Positions 1 to 12,872 of a DNA stretch of 64,000 bases are shown piece by piece. The position numbers were made by a program, and so were the translations under genes. Location of the stretch: contig OZ316892.1 of NCBI GenBank assembly GCA_973895155.1, positions 12,524,001-12,588,000 on the forward strand, read 5' to 3'. Numbering within the stretch: position 1 is the stretch's first letter; every line of letters starts with the position of its first letter. The DNA comes from Marsupella aquatica (taxonomy: Eukaryota; Marchantiophyta). A model generated the notes under the pieces. It ran no database searches and had not been told where the DNA came from. It worked only from the letters and a program-made list of their open reading frames with translations.

Positions 1-66
1 TCACATGCGTCAGATTCATGAGATGCAAAACGAATATTTTTAACCCAGTGAGCCTAGGGTTTATAC

Positions 67-2900
67 CTCTCGGATCTCCAAAGTTGGCATGTGTGGTAGA
101 AAATCATTGCCAACAAAGAAACACATGAAGACAAAGTCATCAATCAATCTCTCAAAATCCACTGGAAATCCAGGATCCGGTACAATCAAGTCGAACTCCA
201 GATATTCCCGCAATGTCCAGATATGTAGAAACTGCATGCGTGGACACCGAATTAAAATGTAAGTAATTCGTCACATCCATCAGACCAACCCTCTCGACAA
301 TCGTGTCACTTTCCTATCTGAAGGGACGAGATCATATGTTCCCTTTCCCGTTTTTCCTAAATACCCCGAAAATCTCAAAAGGAAAACAAGTAGAATCACA
401 ATTGAATCTTCTAACACCAATTGCATTAGCACCTGAAATGGCTTCTTGGGCAAAGCTTCTTCCGGCTTCTCGTCATGTTCCCCACGCTTCCTCTTAGGCT
501 TTCCTTCACAATCAGCCGCTAAATGGCCAACCTGACCACACAGAAAGCACTTGTCCTGCTGGCCTGGCATGAAGACAACCTGCAGGGAACAGGATTAATA
601 GAATTAGTCCATGAACCATTGTACTCTACTGGACATCTACATTAAACACATATGATGCAGCTTAACTTACCTCTCTCAAAATCGAGAAGTGCACTTCATG
701 AGTTGCTAGGGCAAGCATAATCAAATCGGCATCCTGCCACAAATTGAGTCCACGTATTAGAACCCGGATACGAGTACAGCAATAACAAGGTCAATTGAAG
801 GCTGTGTCTTGCAAGGGAAATGCAGAAATCAATTCCAGCTTGTCAAAATATCGAGATCGAGTCGAAATACATAGCAGGGATACTTCACTACTACACATAT
901 CAACTCAGAGCAAACGCATCAAGGAAGCCTAAATCAAACCGACTAGTATTTGAGTACAAACCAGTCCATATAGGCAATGTCTCGTGTTTGGATCAGCACC
1001 AGGAAGATTCCTCTGAAGCCGGATATAGGACATGATCTTATGCTCCCCCTCTCCAGGAACATTAGCATCTGAAAGAATCACCTGCATTTCACGCACAAAA
1101 GCAAAATAGTAGGCTCTTTATAGCCGGAATAATGACATATCTTCTCACGTGGAAATAAACCAGAAAAGTGGGTCTCTACGATGATAAACACTATAGCAAC
1201 GGTCCCATCCCAAGTAACCGAACATATCGGGGCAAGCATTCGTGACTCATATAGGAACTCTAAAGCGGTTACATACTATATATAGCTTACCTTGATATTC
1301 CGCCAACCAGGATCATAATTCAGTCGCAAGTGTATATAATACTGCAAGGCCACAGCAACACTGGCCATAAACGGTGTTCCGGGTGTAATGACATTCGAAT
1401 CATAAGCTTCTGACTTCTCCTTCGGGGGGATGATGCGACCCTCTGCTTCAAACTCCTTTCGCAATCTTTCCTCTTCGGCGTCCTGCCATATCCAGGATCG
1501 AAACTTAAGATCCACGTCAAGGGGGGCTCCTACAACTTTTATTGATCAATTTCTGAATGTTTCAGGTCTGGTGCAATTCATGAAAGAGTGTGCAGAAATC
1601 TAAGAAGGAAATCAAGGAAGAAACCATGGGTCAGATTATAATGCTGAAGAAGGGAAGGGAGCTGATAAAACGGGAGGGGGGCGGGAGGAAGACACCAAAC
1701 GAGCGGGGAGAAAGCAAACGGATAAATTCAGCTACGATTAAAACGGACCAAGAGGAACTATGGACTTCCCATCTAATAATCCACCGGATGGGAGAGTTAA
1801 GTCCTTGACTTCATCTGCCGACAGAAAATTCACGACATGTATTCGGCTAGTCTGTAACTACTATTGCCACGCATATCTGAGCTCGCATGAGAACACCTAC
1901 AGCATCTTGAGCATCCTTTGCAGCCCTGAAGCGCCGGGATCGCTGCTGGTTCATCTTCGCTCGTGGAGCCACTCCATCTGTCAAGAGGGTTATATCGAGA
2001 CAGAATACAAATCGCATCAAAAACATTCGTTTGTGTATGTTTGTTTCCACGCTTTCCATAACCATAAACAGCGATGACCATAATGCGTGGACTCGAACTA
2101 AATGTAACAGGGACATTCCTGGATACATCAAATTGACAATTCCGACTCAAAACATACGAAGGCGAGGAGAACTGACCAATGGCCATGAAGAGAAGCTTTC
2201 TAGGGCGTACAATCGCAAACAGGCGATCAATGTAGTCGAAGATGCAATTGTGCACCTCGCTAAATGTAGTCGGAGTTGGCTGCATAGTTCAAGACGGTCA
2301 GCTGTGACGAACTTAAGTAGAATAGGTCACCTTAAACCCAGACCCCAGTAAGTGTTTGAAGCATGTCTAACGAGAATTGTTCACTATAGGGAACACCATC
2401 AAACAACTTAAAAGACGATAACGATTCCCAGAGCGACCACAGTCCCCAAGGCACGTCTCACAAAATCATCTGGAGGGAGGGAAAATGTAAAAGTACATAA
2501 ATTTGTGGAATTCAACAAGTTACAACATTAACGCATCTCTGCGAACAGTTAATTTTTTTAAATGACATTTACGCATACATGCTATATTCCCCTTCAGAGT
2601 CACGGATGAGATCAACTCCTCAGTGTGCACCGTCATTCTCAGAGGACTCAGAGAGAGAGAACGTTAATTCACGAATTCAAAACGTAGAATACGTACCCTG
2701 TCTTCAGGGTGAAAGCAGGGATGAATAATCCCGTTCATGTCGAGGTACAGATTGTCGTACTCCAACCCATTAGGGTTAGGTTTCGTGGTGTCAATTGGCA
2801 CAGAGACACCCTCGATGACCTGTACTTCGTCCTCCACACAGTCCACCACGGTAAGCGGATACTTGTCCGCTAACCATCTATAAAATGCAGGAACACCCAT
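67..2900 (-). CDS. 5'-3' exoribonuclease, XRN2/XRN3-like (5' part, runs off left edge)
   Basis: Eight coding exons are visible on the minus strand: 2900-2697, 2279-2177, 1977-1901, 1482-1291, 1081-962, 733-671, 579-433 and 231-67. All have GT-AG junctions that keep frame, giving the first 357 residues; the gene continues beyond base 1. The start is the family-typical [15 protein letters not shown]. Acidic active-site motifs of the XRN nuclease core are present: LYLDMNG (D54), [18 protein letters not shown] (D103), NVPGEGEHK (E203, E205), DADLIML (D233, D235) and [10 protein letters not shown] (D345). Residues 264-277 form a CCHC zinc knuckle, [14 protein letters not shown], followed at about 280-299 by two basic clusters (KPKRKR and PKK) that look like a bipartite nuclear signal. 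Plant XRN2/3 are nuclear and degrade excised RNA and read-through transcripts; XRN4 is cytoplasmic. The basic stretch favours the nuclear class, but the diagnostic C-terminus lies outside the window. Confidence 0.95.
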
Positions 2901-4198
2901 AGCTCCTGCTGCACCACCACCTCCAGCTCCTCACAACAAAACTCTGAGATATAGGGTTTTCTATCCCAGCACCGCTAAGTCGGTGACTGCGCCGCAGAAC
3001 GACAGCACCAACATCATCACCTCTGAGAATAACCCCTCAAAACACGACGCCAATCGTCATCCACCACTGCTTCCTCCTCGCAAGCGTCCCTCCTGCTCAG
3101 CCTGCCTTCCTCTGTCTCTCTCTTCGGTCCCTCACTTCTCGAGCCACTTCTCGAGCATCCTCAATCCTCAATCCTCAATCTCAATATGACATAAATTCTT
3201 CACGACACTTCGTACAATGGAATCGCTCCTGCGCCCATCTCTTCGTCTCGCTGCTTCTCGCGTTCAGACGGCCTTGTCCGTCGGTTTGCTCCTTCCGTTT
3301 GCTATGCTGACAATGGGCGACCCCACCTGCGCACCCCTCGCACCCCTCCCTAGTCCCTACTGTACAGTAGGTCCCTTGCTTATTATTAATATTAGTTGGG
3401 CGTTCTTTCAACTCTTTGGGCTCTGCTCCCCAACGTACCGGTTCTTCACATACCTCTTCGGTTCCCAAACAACTGCAAAATGGAACTAAACAACCCAAAC
3501 AAAAGGGATCCCTTTGTTTTTTTGGTTGTTTTGGTTTTTTTGCAATTGTTTTGGATCCCAATCAAGGGGGGACAACAACCAAAGGGCTAACAAAAAGTCA
3601 GGGGCAAGACAACCAGAAGAACTAGAGCAGACACTAAAACCAAAACTCTAAAGTCTACCTTTTGGCAAGTTGAAGAGCCTGGTAGAGCTCCGGTATGACC
3701 TGCATAGGGGGGTCAAGCAAGTGAATCCTACTCAAGGCCCTAAAACCAACCGCCTCACCTCTACAAAGCCCCTCTTCTGTTCCCAACAATAGCAAGAAGG
3801 AACTAAAAGCCCCTGGTCGGTTCCCTACAATAGCAAAAAGGAACTAAAAGCCCTGAGAGAGGAACACAATGACAAGGGGCAACAAACTGAACAGGCTGGT
3901 AACGCTCAGGTTTGCTCGCAACCGGGTCTCAATCCTCAAACCTCAAATTGTGATGGACCTTACCTCAGTAGTTAAGGTTAGGGATAGACAGAGTTATGGA
4001 CTACCAAATTCATTGTCCTTAGCTTTTTGCCATAAAGGTTGGCTATGTGCCATGACCTTAAGTCAATGTATAGACTAGTGAAAGAAAACCAAAAAAAATT
4101 GTTGCTTAGACCTGTGAAAAGCTATGGTCACTTGTTTATGGCCAAAAGCTATCATTCCCAACTTTGGATGGTTGAGATGTCCTTCAAACCCCCTAGGA
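2901..4198. other. XRN upstream region, then non-coding spacer
   Basis: The first 300 bases are CT-rich on the plus strand and would be the 5' leader and promoter of the minus-strand XRN gene. A perfect 16 bp palindrome, CCTACTGTACAGTAGG, lies at 3356-3371. From about 3480 the sequence turns into A- and T-rich repeats. The stretch 3660-3790 (motifs GCCTGGTAGAGCTC and CCCTAAAACCAAC) resembles 61,970-62,095, so it is a dispersed repeat. No convincing coding sequence was seen. Confidence 0.5.
3356..3371. promoter_or_regulatory. Perfect 16 bp palindrome upstream of XRN
   Basis: CCTACTGTACAGTAGG reads the same on both strands. It lies about 460 bases upstream of the XRN start codon. The GTAC core is the core bound by plant SBP/SPL-domain factors (established for that family); a role here is inference. 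Confidence 0.3.
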
Positions 4199-4450
4199 AA
4201 TCCCGGTAAATGTGGGTTTTTGCTCTCGAACAAAACGCATGGGAAAGCCTGGTAAAGGTGCTGTTTAGCTCCTGAATAGAATGGCCACATAGAAGTAGCC
4301 TGGTGAAGCTGTGGTTTAGTTTTCAAAAAGAATGCACAGGAGAGCCTGGTAAGCCTAAGGTTTAGCTCCCAAACAAATCGTATAGGAAAGCCTGGTAAAA
4401 TTGGGATTTCACTCTGGAGTAGACCGCAGAGGAAAGCCTGGTAAAGGTGA
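4199..4450. repeat. Degenerate tandem array, 46-51 bp unit, about 6 copies
   Basis: The anchor GCCTGGTAAA recurs at about 4203 (variant), 4248, 4299, 4345, 4391 and 4437, a spacing of 46-51 bases. Each anchor is followed by a diverged GGTTTAGCTCC-like stretch. Related single units occur near 3,675 and 61,975, so the unit belongs to a dispersed repeat that has expanded here. Confidence 0.8.
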
Positions 4451-6829
4451 GGTTCAGGTCCAAAGTCAAAGGGATAAAAGGATCACCGAAAAGGCATTTC
4501 TCTAGATGGCCTAATACTCTACTCTTGGCCCATTCTCTTGCTGCTGCAACTCTTTACCTGCTCAAGTGGCCAAGTGGAGCTCTCAAGCTTAATCCCTAGC
4601 TTAAGTATGGTTTCCACATAATGTATGTGCGCCATAGGCACTTGTGACTTGTAGGTACCCAAAAAATAGAAACCAGGAGTTTTCTCTAGCACACCTATCT
4701 TGCAGCTACTCTTAGGCAAGGAATGGAAGTTACCATCTCAGAAAGATGGTTGAAAGTCAAACTCCATAGCCTAGAGATGAGCATGGAGTTGGCCAATCAT
4801 AACATCATAAGACATGTCAGCAACTCACTTCCGGATTCTACATAACTTGGATATTTTGAGGTTCCGTTAGCACTATGAATAATTTTTTGTCAAGTACAAA
4901 ACTTCAATAATTATTTATTTATTACACAAGCCAGCATGACACTACGGTAGTGATCATTTAATTTTAAATCTTCTCTTCTCTAGCTTTTGGAAAATTGGTA
5001 CAAAGAAAAAAACGGGGAAGAAATATTAAGCAAAATCTGCTTGTAGTTGCAGTTGGATTCACCATCTAAAAGTCTAAAAGTCTAAAAGTCCTGATGGATG
5101 TTCTTAAGATCAGGAAAGACCTTGACTTAAGATAGGTCTTGGGTTCAAGTGTTGTGGCTGACACTTCCTGACTATTGTGGTTAACTCTTCCCTTTCTGTG
5201 GGGTTTCACATATTTAGGGTAAAAATTGACAAAAAAAAACCAGGAAAGACCTATGCTTTCCCAAAATTTTATGATATATTTATGAGCAAATATTAGGTAG
5301 GTTCCACACATTTCCCTCTACACCCTTAAGGCACTCCCCAGTTCAATTCCCTCAGACATTACAAAGAGGAAATCACAAACTTTGGGGACTTGGGGGAGTT
5401 CAAATCATTTTTATTTCGAGGTTGAGAGACTGGGATCATAATGCTTTGACAATACTAACAAGGTGCCCAAAGGAGTAGGATAGAGATCCCTTCCAAACCT
5501 GACACATGAAAACTGAATGAATTAGGCCTTGTATTTTCTATTGCTTGTCCCCGTTGCTGGATTTTCTTTGCAGTTCATGTATGAAAAACCCTACCACAAT
5601 GCTCAATACTAGAATTCAATCCATTGACAGAGTGAGTAAGCAAAACAAAAATAATTTCAATAATTAGTGGCTAACCCTAAAGTAAGCCTTAACAAAAGCT
5701 TAACTACATGGAAGCTTGCAACCCCAAATTCATCCACCCCCCCCCCCCCCATCGCCCACCCCAACCTCCCTCTCATTTTCTTTCTTTCTTTTGTCCCCCA
5801 ATCCTAACACATTTTTATTTTTTCATTTATTTCAATCTCTTTCATCAGATTACTTTGATGAGTGTCATTAGAAATTTTGGGGAAATATTTTTTTCTTCAA
5901 ATTTGTCCAGTAAGTAGGTCACCAAGCTAGGTAGCAATACAAAAAATCTCAGTCCAAACTGACTTCAGACAACAAAATATGACCCAAAAAAACTGTTGAT
6001 GCATGTGAGGATGCCAACATACCCCAATGGCACACCGACAACCGGGCCAACAACACGAGGCATTATGAGAAAAAAAAACTTGTGTGTTTAGTGTGCTCTT
6101 TTGACACAACTCAAAGTAGTTTTGTATAGCACAGAATGGACACTATCATGCAAACATCAAGACAAGCACTCCACAGATATAAATGATTGCCAGTTTCTAA
6201 TGCAAATTGTGCCATTAGTTTGTTAGTCTAATCTCATCTGTCAGTCTTGCTCCCTCTAATTGTTGCCCGCAATCCTCCGCCACCTCCTTTGTTAGCCATT
6301 GCTCGATCACATGCGTTGATCTTCTGGCTCCAACCACTTAGATTTTTGGTGAATTTTAAAGGGTTTCCGCATCTCATTTCATGTAATGGTTGAAGAGAAA
6401 GGTCCCTTCATCCAATGGCCTAAGCCAATTCCTGCCTCAATCACGGCCTCGGTGTGATTTTGTGAAAGCAAGATGGGAGAAAAGAGAGGGAATTCATATT
6501 ACAGTGTTTAGATTTGTTGTTCACTAACACTATTTTTATGCTCTAATTGACTCAAGCCTTAAAAAAAACCACCATATCTCTTGAGAAAAAGAAGACTGCT
6601 AGAATCTTAAATCATTTGAAAGAGATTATGCAATGGCACTCCAGTCCATGCATGAGAAGCAAAAAAAAACACATGCACTTTTGGCAACAGGTCTTATTAC
6701 AAATATTTGATACTATTTGTGACTCAGAGGCAACAAACAAAGAGTGCTATATAGATTTATCTACAAGATTGTCTCAAACACTGTGTCTAGCTGCTCAACG
6801 CAATGTTGGATTGCCCACTCAACCAAGTC
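4451..6829. other. Intergenic, AT-rich, no gene seen
   Basis: Only short ORFs without family resemblance are present. There is a run of 14 C at 5737-5750 and several A or T runs. Nothing looks like an RNA gene. Confidence 0.5.
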
Positions 6830-7330
6830 ATTTGGGCCCAGGGGTGTCTAATTTGTATTAGTACAATCTGATGGGTGAAACAGATTTAGTCAAAACTTTG
6901 GCAAAAATTTACCTTGAAATTGCTCTAGTGAGAATATATATTTTGAGTTTTGAGTTTTGTATGTTTATTTGGATAAAAATTATTTCAGAAAAATTATTTG
7001 GGTAAAATCCATATTTGTAACCAGATCTGATTGTTCTCTTAGATCATGGAAGACTGAGGACTTACATGAATATGTCTGTTATGGAAAAAAATAGGCAGAG
7101 ACAACCAGTTTTTCATGCATGCCATGTGCAAAAAAAACATTTCTCTAAATTGTATGGTTTACTTTAGAACAATTCTTGTACTAAGAAATCAGTGTTTATA
7201 TCAAAATGATTAGAAATAACTCTAAAAAAGTATGGTAAAAGTTTACTAGGCTTCACAAAGTTTTTTGAGAAAATTCTCACTAGGAGCTGAAATCTTGAAA
7301 ATTATTTTTTTGTTAGTCCTCAAGGGATGT
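6830..7330 (+). repeat. Dispersed repeat, family R1, copy A
   Basis: Collinear with fragments at 24,570-24,620, 25,180-25,310 and 27,060-27,360. Shared landmarks include GGGTGTCTAAT, TTTAGAACAATTC, CAGTGTTTAT and TATGGTAAAAGTTT in the same order. The second copy appears split by later insertions. The element class is unknown and no ORF is conserved. Confidence 0.65.
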
Positions 7331-8472
7331 TTTAAGGAGGAAGGGAGCCAAAGTCCTATACTGAGATGCCTACTTGTAGCGTGAGGGGTGTACTTTGAAA
7401 TTTAATGTCAAATTGCACCTCCAATCAAGTCCCATGCAACAAACCAAGAATGTGCTTCAACTTGCATCAACTGCTGCAGGTGGAACCCTGTACGAGACCC
7501 TCGTACCAGCTGGGCGGTTAGCATTGTCCATAAATTCCTGATTATTTAGTTACCAAACATTGCTTGAGCATAAGCAAATGTTTGTTCATCCATTGTTCGG
7601 TTGCCTTTGTTTTAATCCCTCCATCCCTATCTCCAGATGAGCACAAAGTTAAAGACGAATCCCAAATCTTGCATTCAAACGTGTTGAGTTTGTGCATAGC
7701 CATCCTGGCCCTTCTTGGCATATTTGCTATGCATGTACTTCTTCATGTTTGCTAGGACCTTCATGCTAAGTGAACATTTTCTATACTCCTTGCAAGATAG
7801 GTTTTCTGTTCCCAGTTGGTGTTGGATTGTACTCTTCTGACAATTATCCCACAGTGTCGGCCTAGCTTGATCTGGTCAACAAATGAGCTCACTCCCTGAG
7901 CAAGCAATGTTGGAGATTAATACAATTTTGCCGCTTAACCTGAATTGCACATGTATTTGATACACAGAAGTAGAAGTAGCCAAAGTAGTGGCTAACCATC
8001 ATGCAGAGAGCCTACTTCAAATTCAAGGAATCAAGCCCTTGCCTCACCAGGACTTGCTTGCTGGTGGGCGACTGGGCAAGTTTCATGTACGCAAAGTATT
8101 GGATCTACCTCGATTGAGTTAGCATCTAGAGTTGGCATTCCGGTTGGCATCTAGCTTTTACTGCGTTGCTAGCTTTAACAACAACTGAAGTTCAATTTGA
8201 TGTGAGCTTACCTAGCCTTGTATTCAAACTGAAGTAGGTTGGCATGCACACATCAGTTATTGCCTTCTTAAAGGCTTCTATTGTGAATAATCTATATCTG
8301 AATTGCCATTCGATCAGTTGGTTCTTCTTGAACTTGTGATTGGTAAGAAGTCAACACATAGACTCTCATATAGTAGATTGTTACTTAGCCTTGTGCACTG
8401 GATTGAATCCTTACTCCAAGACTGGCAACTGATAAGATTTAGTGTCAACAAATGTGAGTTCGGTAGTGAGTT
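7331..8472. other. Intergenic, no gene seen
   Basis: Moderately AT-rich sequence with short ORFs only. A possible TATA-like CATATAGT near 8368 lies about 100 bases before the S1-like ORF. Confidence 0.4.
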
Positions 8473-9045
8473 ATGATGTTGTGTAAACAACACCATATCG
8501 TACTTTTTCTTTCGGGAATAATATTCCCCTTTGTATCAGTAGTGTCCACAGTAGATGGCGCATTTGTCATTATCAACCACAGCGGACGAGATTTGGCAGC
8601 AAAATGTGTCGGCGTGAGTTGGACTATCTCTGTTGGTGAGAGAATTGTTTTCACAGCAGCACAAGATAGTGGCATGGAAGTATTAGGCCCCTTGGAACTA
8701 TTCCAGTCCATCAAGCATCATCATCTACGTCCAACATGCAGGGTTGAAGCTGAAAATTGTTTCCTTTCCTGGGATCCTATCAACGTTTTGTATGACCATA
8801 CAATGAGTGAGATCAACAGCAGTGGTGATTATGAATGGGAGGTCGACAAGATTGGAGTATCATTGGTATTGCAATCAATTACAAAGAGAGATAGCCATAG
8901 AAGTTTGGATGGAAGAAGAGAGTATGAGATGTTGTGGCAACCAACCAGGCAACTTTTTTCAAGTGCCGCCCAATGCATGTGTGCTCCACCGTCGTCTCCT
9001 CTTGCTCAAGCATTGTACTCCATTCTCTTATATTTTCGTGAATGA
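8473..9045 (+). CDS. Putative secreted S1/SPH-like (self-incompatibility S-protein homologue) ORF
   Basis: An open frame of 190 codons starts with two adjacent ATG codons. The first 30 residues look like a signal peptide: basic or polar start, a hydrophobic core (IVLFLSGIIFPFVSVV), then a small-residue cleavage region. The next part has the spacing of plant S-protein homologues: FVIINHSGRDLAAKC, then VGERIVF, a second cysteine near LRPTCRVE, a tyrosine/aspartate segment, and YEWEVDKIGVSL, which matches the C-terminal W-x-V-x-x-x-G block of that family. SPH proteins are small secreted ligands or defence-related proteins. After about residue 135 similarity stops, so the true gene may end or splice near 8862. 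The call rests on pattern only; it could be a decayed copy or an unrelated ORF. Confidence 0.35.
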   Translation: MMLCKQHHIVLFLSGIIFPFVSVVSTVDGAFVIINHSGRDLAAKCVGVSWTISVGERIVFTAAQDSGMEVLGPLELFQSIKHHHLRPTCRVEAENCFLSWDPINVLYDHTMSEINSSGDYEWEVDKIGVSLVLQSITKRDSHRSLDGRREYEMLWQPTRQLFSSAAQCMCAPPSSPLAQALYSILLYFRE

Positions 9046-12000
9046 CCTGTGGTTTTTGCACATCTAGTCTCAGCAAGATCATTGGATACGCCCTCTGGCC
9101 TTGGCCTAACTTTTGGGTGCACATTTAGTTCTGTTCACCCTTGCCTTCACCTAGCTATGAATTTCTTGAGTAGAGGACACTTTGGCTTCAAGATTGCTTA
9201 TAAATCCACCCATAGTCGAGCCCATAGTCTCCTCAAGTGGAACCATTGTATCAATCGTTGGAGTAACGTTTTATCATGAACCTTGCTTGGGGAATTAATA
9301 AACTGGTCGTAGAAATGTGCTGGACTGCGGGGGCCTCAGAGGACAAGTCTCTTTATGAAAACGGAGAAAAATGAATGAAGTGGCTGATATGCGATCGATC
9401 ACTAGTATGGCATGGCATCGCAGTAAATTAAAGTGGATGCTACATTGGCAATTCTCATCGGCAAGGTGAGAAGTTTTACAACATTGAATGTTGAGGCTCG
9501 CTCATTCATCTTTCTGGAGTTGGGACCTTTATGCGGCTCTCGGCTGGGTGGCCTACCCTCCTGGTGAATTCTGATCCACATACATTAATGTGAATAGTCC
9601 AGTGTCAGTTTGTGGTTGCTCGTGGTTGGCTTTATAACATGATTTTTGTACTAACTACAGTGGCAAAGTGGCACGGATTGTAGAATCCAATTTCAACGTT
9701 GTTGACACAACCACGAGCCTGGTCATGAACTCATTCCCATTTTTGCCTTGCTTTTGAATTTTCTTGCTTGTAATGAGCCACAATATACTCCTTCATATAT
9801 ATTGCAGATTGTCTTGCTTTTGAACATCTTCACCCATGCTCAGAGGGCCTCCCTATGTATAGTCCCTGCTGTCTGGGATCTCATCTCTTTATCCTTACTT
9901 ATTGTAGGGGGGTGGATGTTTTGAGAAGGAGCTTTGCTTGTGCAAGTAACTACATATACAAAGTCACATGCTTTGTTACTGTATCCTGTCTTAGGGAGTG
10001 TATTTTATCCCATTGACCAACATTCATAGATTTGAGGGGCAGGATTTCTCTGGGGAGTTGAGGAAGTGTCAAAAAAGGAATCTTTACAATACATGGCCTT
10101 GGACAGAGAATAAGTTCCAAGGGCTTAAGACTTCTACATCATTGTCTTCTAGCAAAATTTGATAAATTTTCAAACCAGTGGAGAGGATGTTATGTATGAT
10201 CTTATGCATGAGAGAGACATTGTGCAAAATGATTTTTGGAACATGCTAGCCACATCATTACATTCTCCAATTGAGCCTGAATCTCAAATTTGGTCCAGAA
10301 TCTGTTTCATAGGATTTATCCAGGAAAATCCTGAAAACATTCATTCTCAGGAAGCTGGACAGTTCATTCTATATGATTGAAGAAACACAACACTTAACTG
10401 ATTATTAGGATGCCTTAACACAAAAAGCAATGATTGAATACGATTTATTTCTCAATGAGATGTCTCCTCTTAATAGTAAGTTCCTTACACTTGAAATCTT
10501 TATAATTGTATTGTTCAAAATTCCTCAGAGTATCTAAAGGAGACAAATTAGTTATTGTGTTGATTATTTGAATGATTGCTTGGACGATGAAGTTCTTTTC
10601 AAAGAAACCTGAATATCTGCTGATCCTAAAATAATCGAGGCTGTAAGTAACCAGAAGCATTGTTGATGTTGTCTTCAGAGTGAGTAATTACACTTTGCCA
10701 TATCCACTTTAAGACAACCAGCCCAAACAGGAGGAAGCAATAGAGTGTGGTCTTACTTAAAAATTTTGTTTGAACAATCAACTTGATTAACAGAAGACGC
10801 CAATCTCAGTATAGAAATACCTTGCTTTTTCTATTCTAAGAAACTAGCTCCAATAACAACATCAAAGTGGGCTCCTACTTAGAAAGCAACATCTGCGGAT
10901 CAATCTGACAAAAGTGAGAAATTGAAGACATTTATGACACTGTCCTCAAAGTGAAAACCTGTCCTTGTTCAATTCAAAACACATAATACAAAGATTCACC
11001 AAAATTTGCATGTGAGCCTCCAACATGGATGGACACCATTTTTTTGAAGCCACCAAAACTTTTGGCAATTTAGTCTACACATCAAATGCATCTCAAACAA
11101 TGCAAAATGACCACCATGTGAAGTGTAGCAAACTGGGATCACAAATGTAGTTCTTTAAAAGCTATAATAAGGTCTAAAGTCATTAATGTTGAAAAATTCC
11201 TTTACAACAGCCATGAGACAAACTGCTGACAAAAAAGTGTTCAATGGGTCTATTGTGGCATTTTAAGTGTGGGCTGTACCAAAGTAGGACTTGAAAAGAA
11301 GGCATGGCAAGCATATTGTTGCACAACATGTGCAATAGTAGGAAACTAATGCTCATTAAATTTTAGCAGGGGACACAAGCTCAAGTAGTTTGAGCAATGG
11401 ACTCATGTTGGACAGTGTATACTAAGCAGTAAATCCATGTGTAAGTAATATAAGTAGGGATTTCATGTGTTGTGAACCTTTCTCAGCTAATTTTGAAATA
11501 AACCCCATGCTTGGATTATTTAGCAACCTTAGCACTGTAATTTGCAATCCCTTTCTTTCTTTCATTCAGTTTCTTTAAGGCACTGGTGAAGAGGAGATCC
11601 ACTTGAGAGAAGTTTATAGGGAGAATTTTGTGGGACTTACCCCTAAGCTCCCAATTCCCGTGTGCATACATATTTCTCTTTGCTTCTCCAATTTCACCTC
11701 CCATCCTCACTTGTCAGGTTATAGTATGACAACTATTATGTTATAGGGTGTAAATGGATTTTCCAACCATCCTTAGAGTGTTTGATTGAGCAGTTTACAT
11801 GCACATGCAGATTAGATATTTAACAAAAGACACTTTGTATTGATCCATATCATAAAAATTAACTCACTGACTTTGTAAGATATCACTCACCATATAATAA
11901 AAAGCAACTCACCTTTGGACCACCCCCTTGTTGGGGGTGTTTCCGCCTGCCATCCGGAAGATGAGGGGCTTTTCCCCCTATACTCATGCTGTCCTACTGT

Positions 12001-12867
12001 AAAAGCAGCCCATGAAAAACTACTTAAAACCTAAAATTAAAACCTACCAATGAAAACCGGAGACCAGATGCCAAGCCCAACCCGGTGAACAACCACAAAA
12101 TTACACTAAGCTATATACAAAGTCCAAAAATGGAAGGGGAAGAAAAGGAAGGAGCAACGTGTATATGGTGGAGTCCACAAGGAAATGTGCAGCCCCAAAT
12201 GCAACACTTAATGTCCCCCTTTCCCCTTTGCCAAGACTTCATCCTCCTTCCGCACGGCAGTACCTCTGGCCCCCGCTCTGGCCCTGGCTGGAAACCCTAA
12301 GAGAATGTTATAGGCATCGCACATAGTTTTGGCAGCCACACAAAGGGGACTTTGCCAAAAAAGGACTTCTCAAGTACTGTGCATAGACGATGTCAGAAAC
12401 CGGGACCTCTCTGGCGGGAGGCAAGAGTTTGGACCATCATGCTAGAAGAGTGTTCGGTAAAACACAACCCTGAACTGTATAAGAAATAGTATTCTAAGCC
12501 TTAGCCCTTGCACCACCCCCACCCGCCCAATGCACCTCCTATGCCCACTGCCTGAACTCAGGATTTTAACCGGCACCCGGCTTTTTCTCAAGCCAGGTGT
12601 CCTTGCCCGGCCTGCCTGTGAATTTGAATTTCAAATCCAATGCCAAGAACCAATAAGAAAAGTTGGTTTGTTTTTCATTTTTTTCTAGCTCATTTTTTAT
12701 CAGTTTGTTGTGCTGATTTTCTGAATGTGGATCTACAATTTGAGTCGTAGATCATAAAGTTGGATGGACAAATCAGATTTCAGTGAGGGTCACTCGGAGG
12801 GCTGTCAATGGGCGCCCATCCGCAAACGTGACACTCGTGTTCCTGGAGTGACAACTCCGGGTCACCC
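9046..12867. other. Intergenic, no gene seen
   Basis: About 3.8 kb without a recognisable coding region. Composition is AT-rich to about 11.9 kb and then more mixed. Short ORFs show no family motif on either strand. Confidence 0.45.
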
Positions 12868-12872
12868 AGAGT

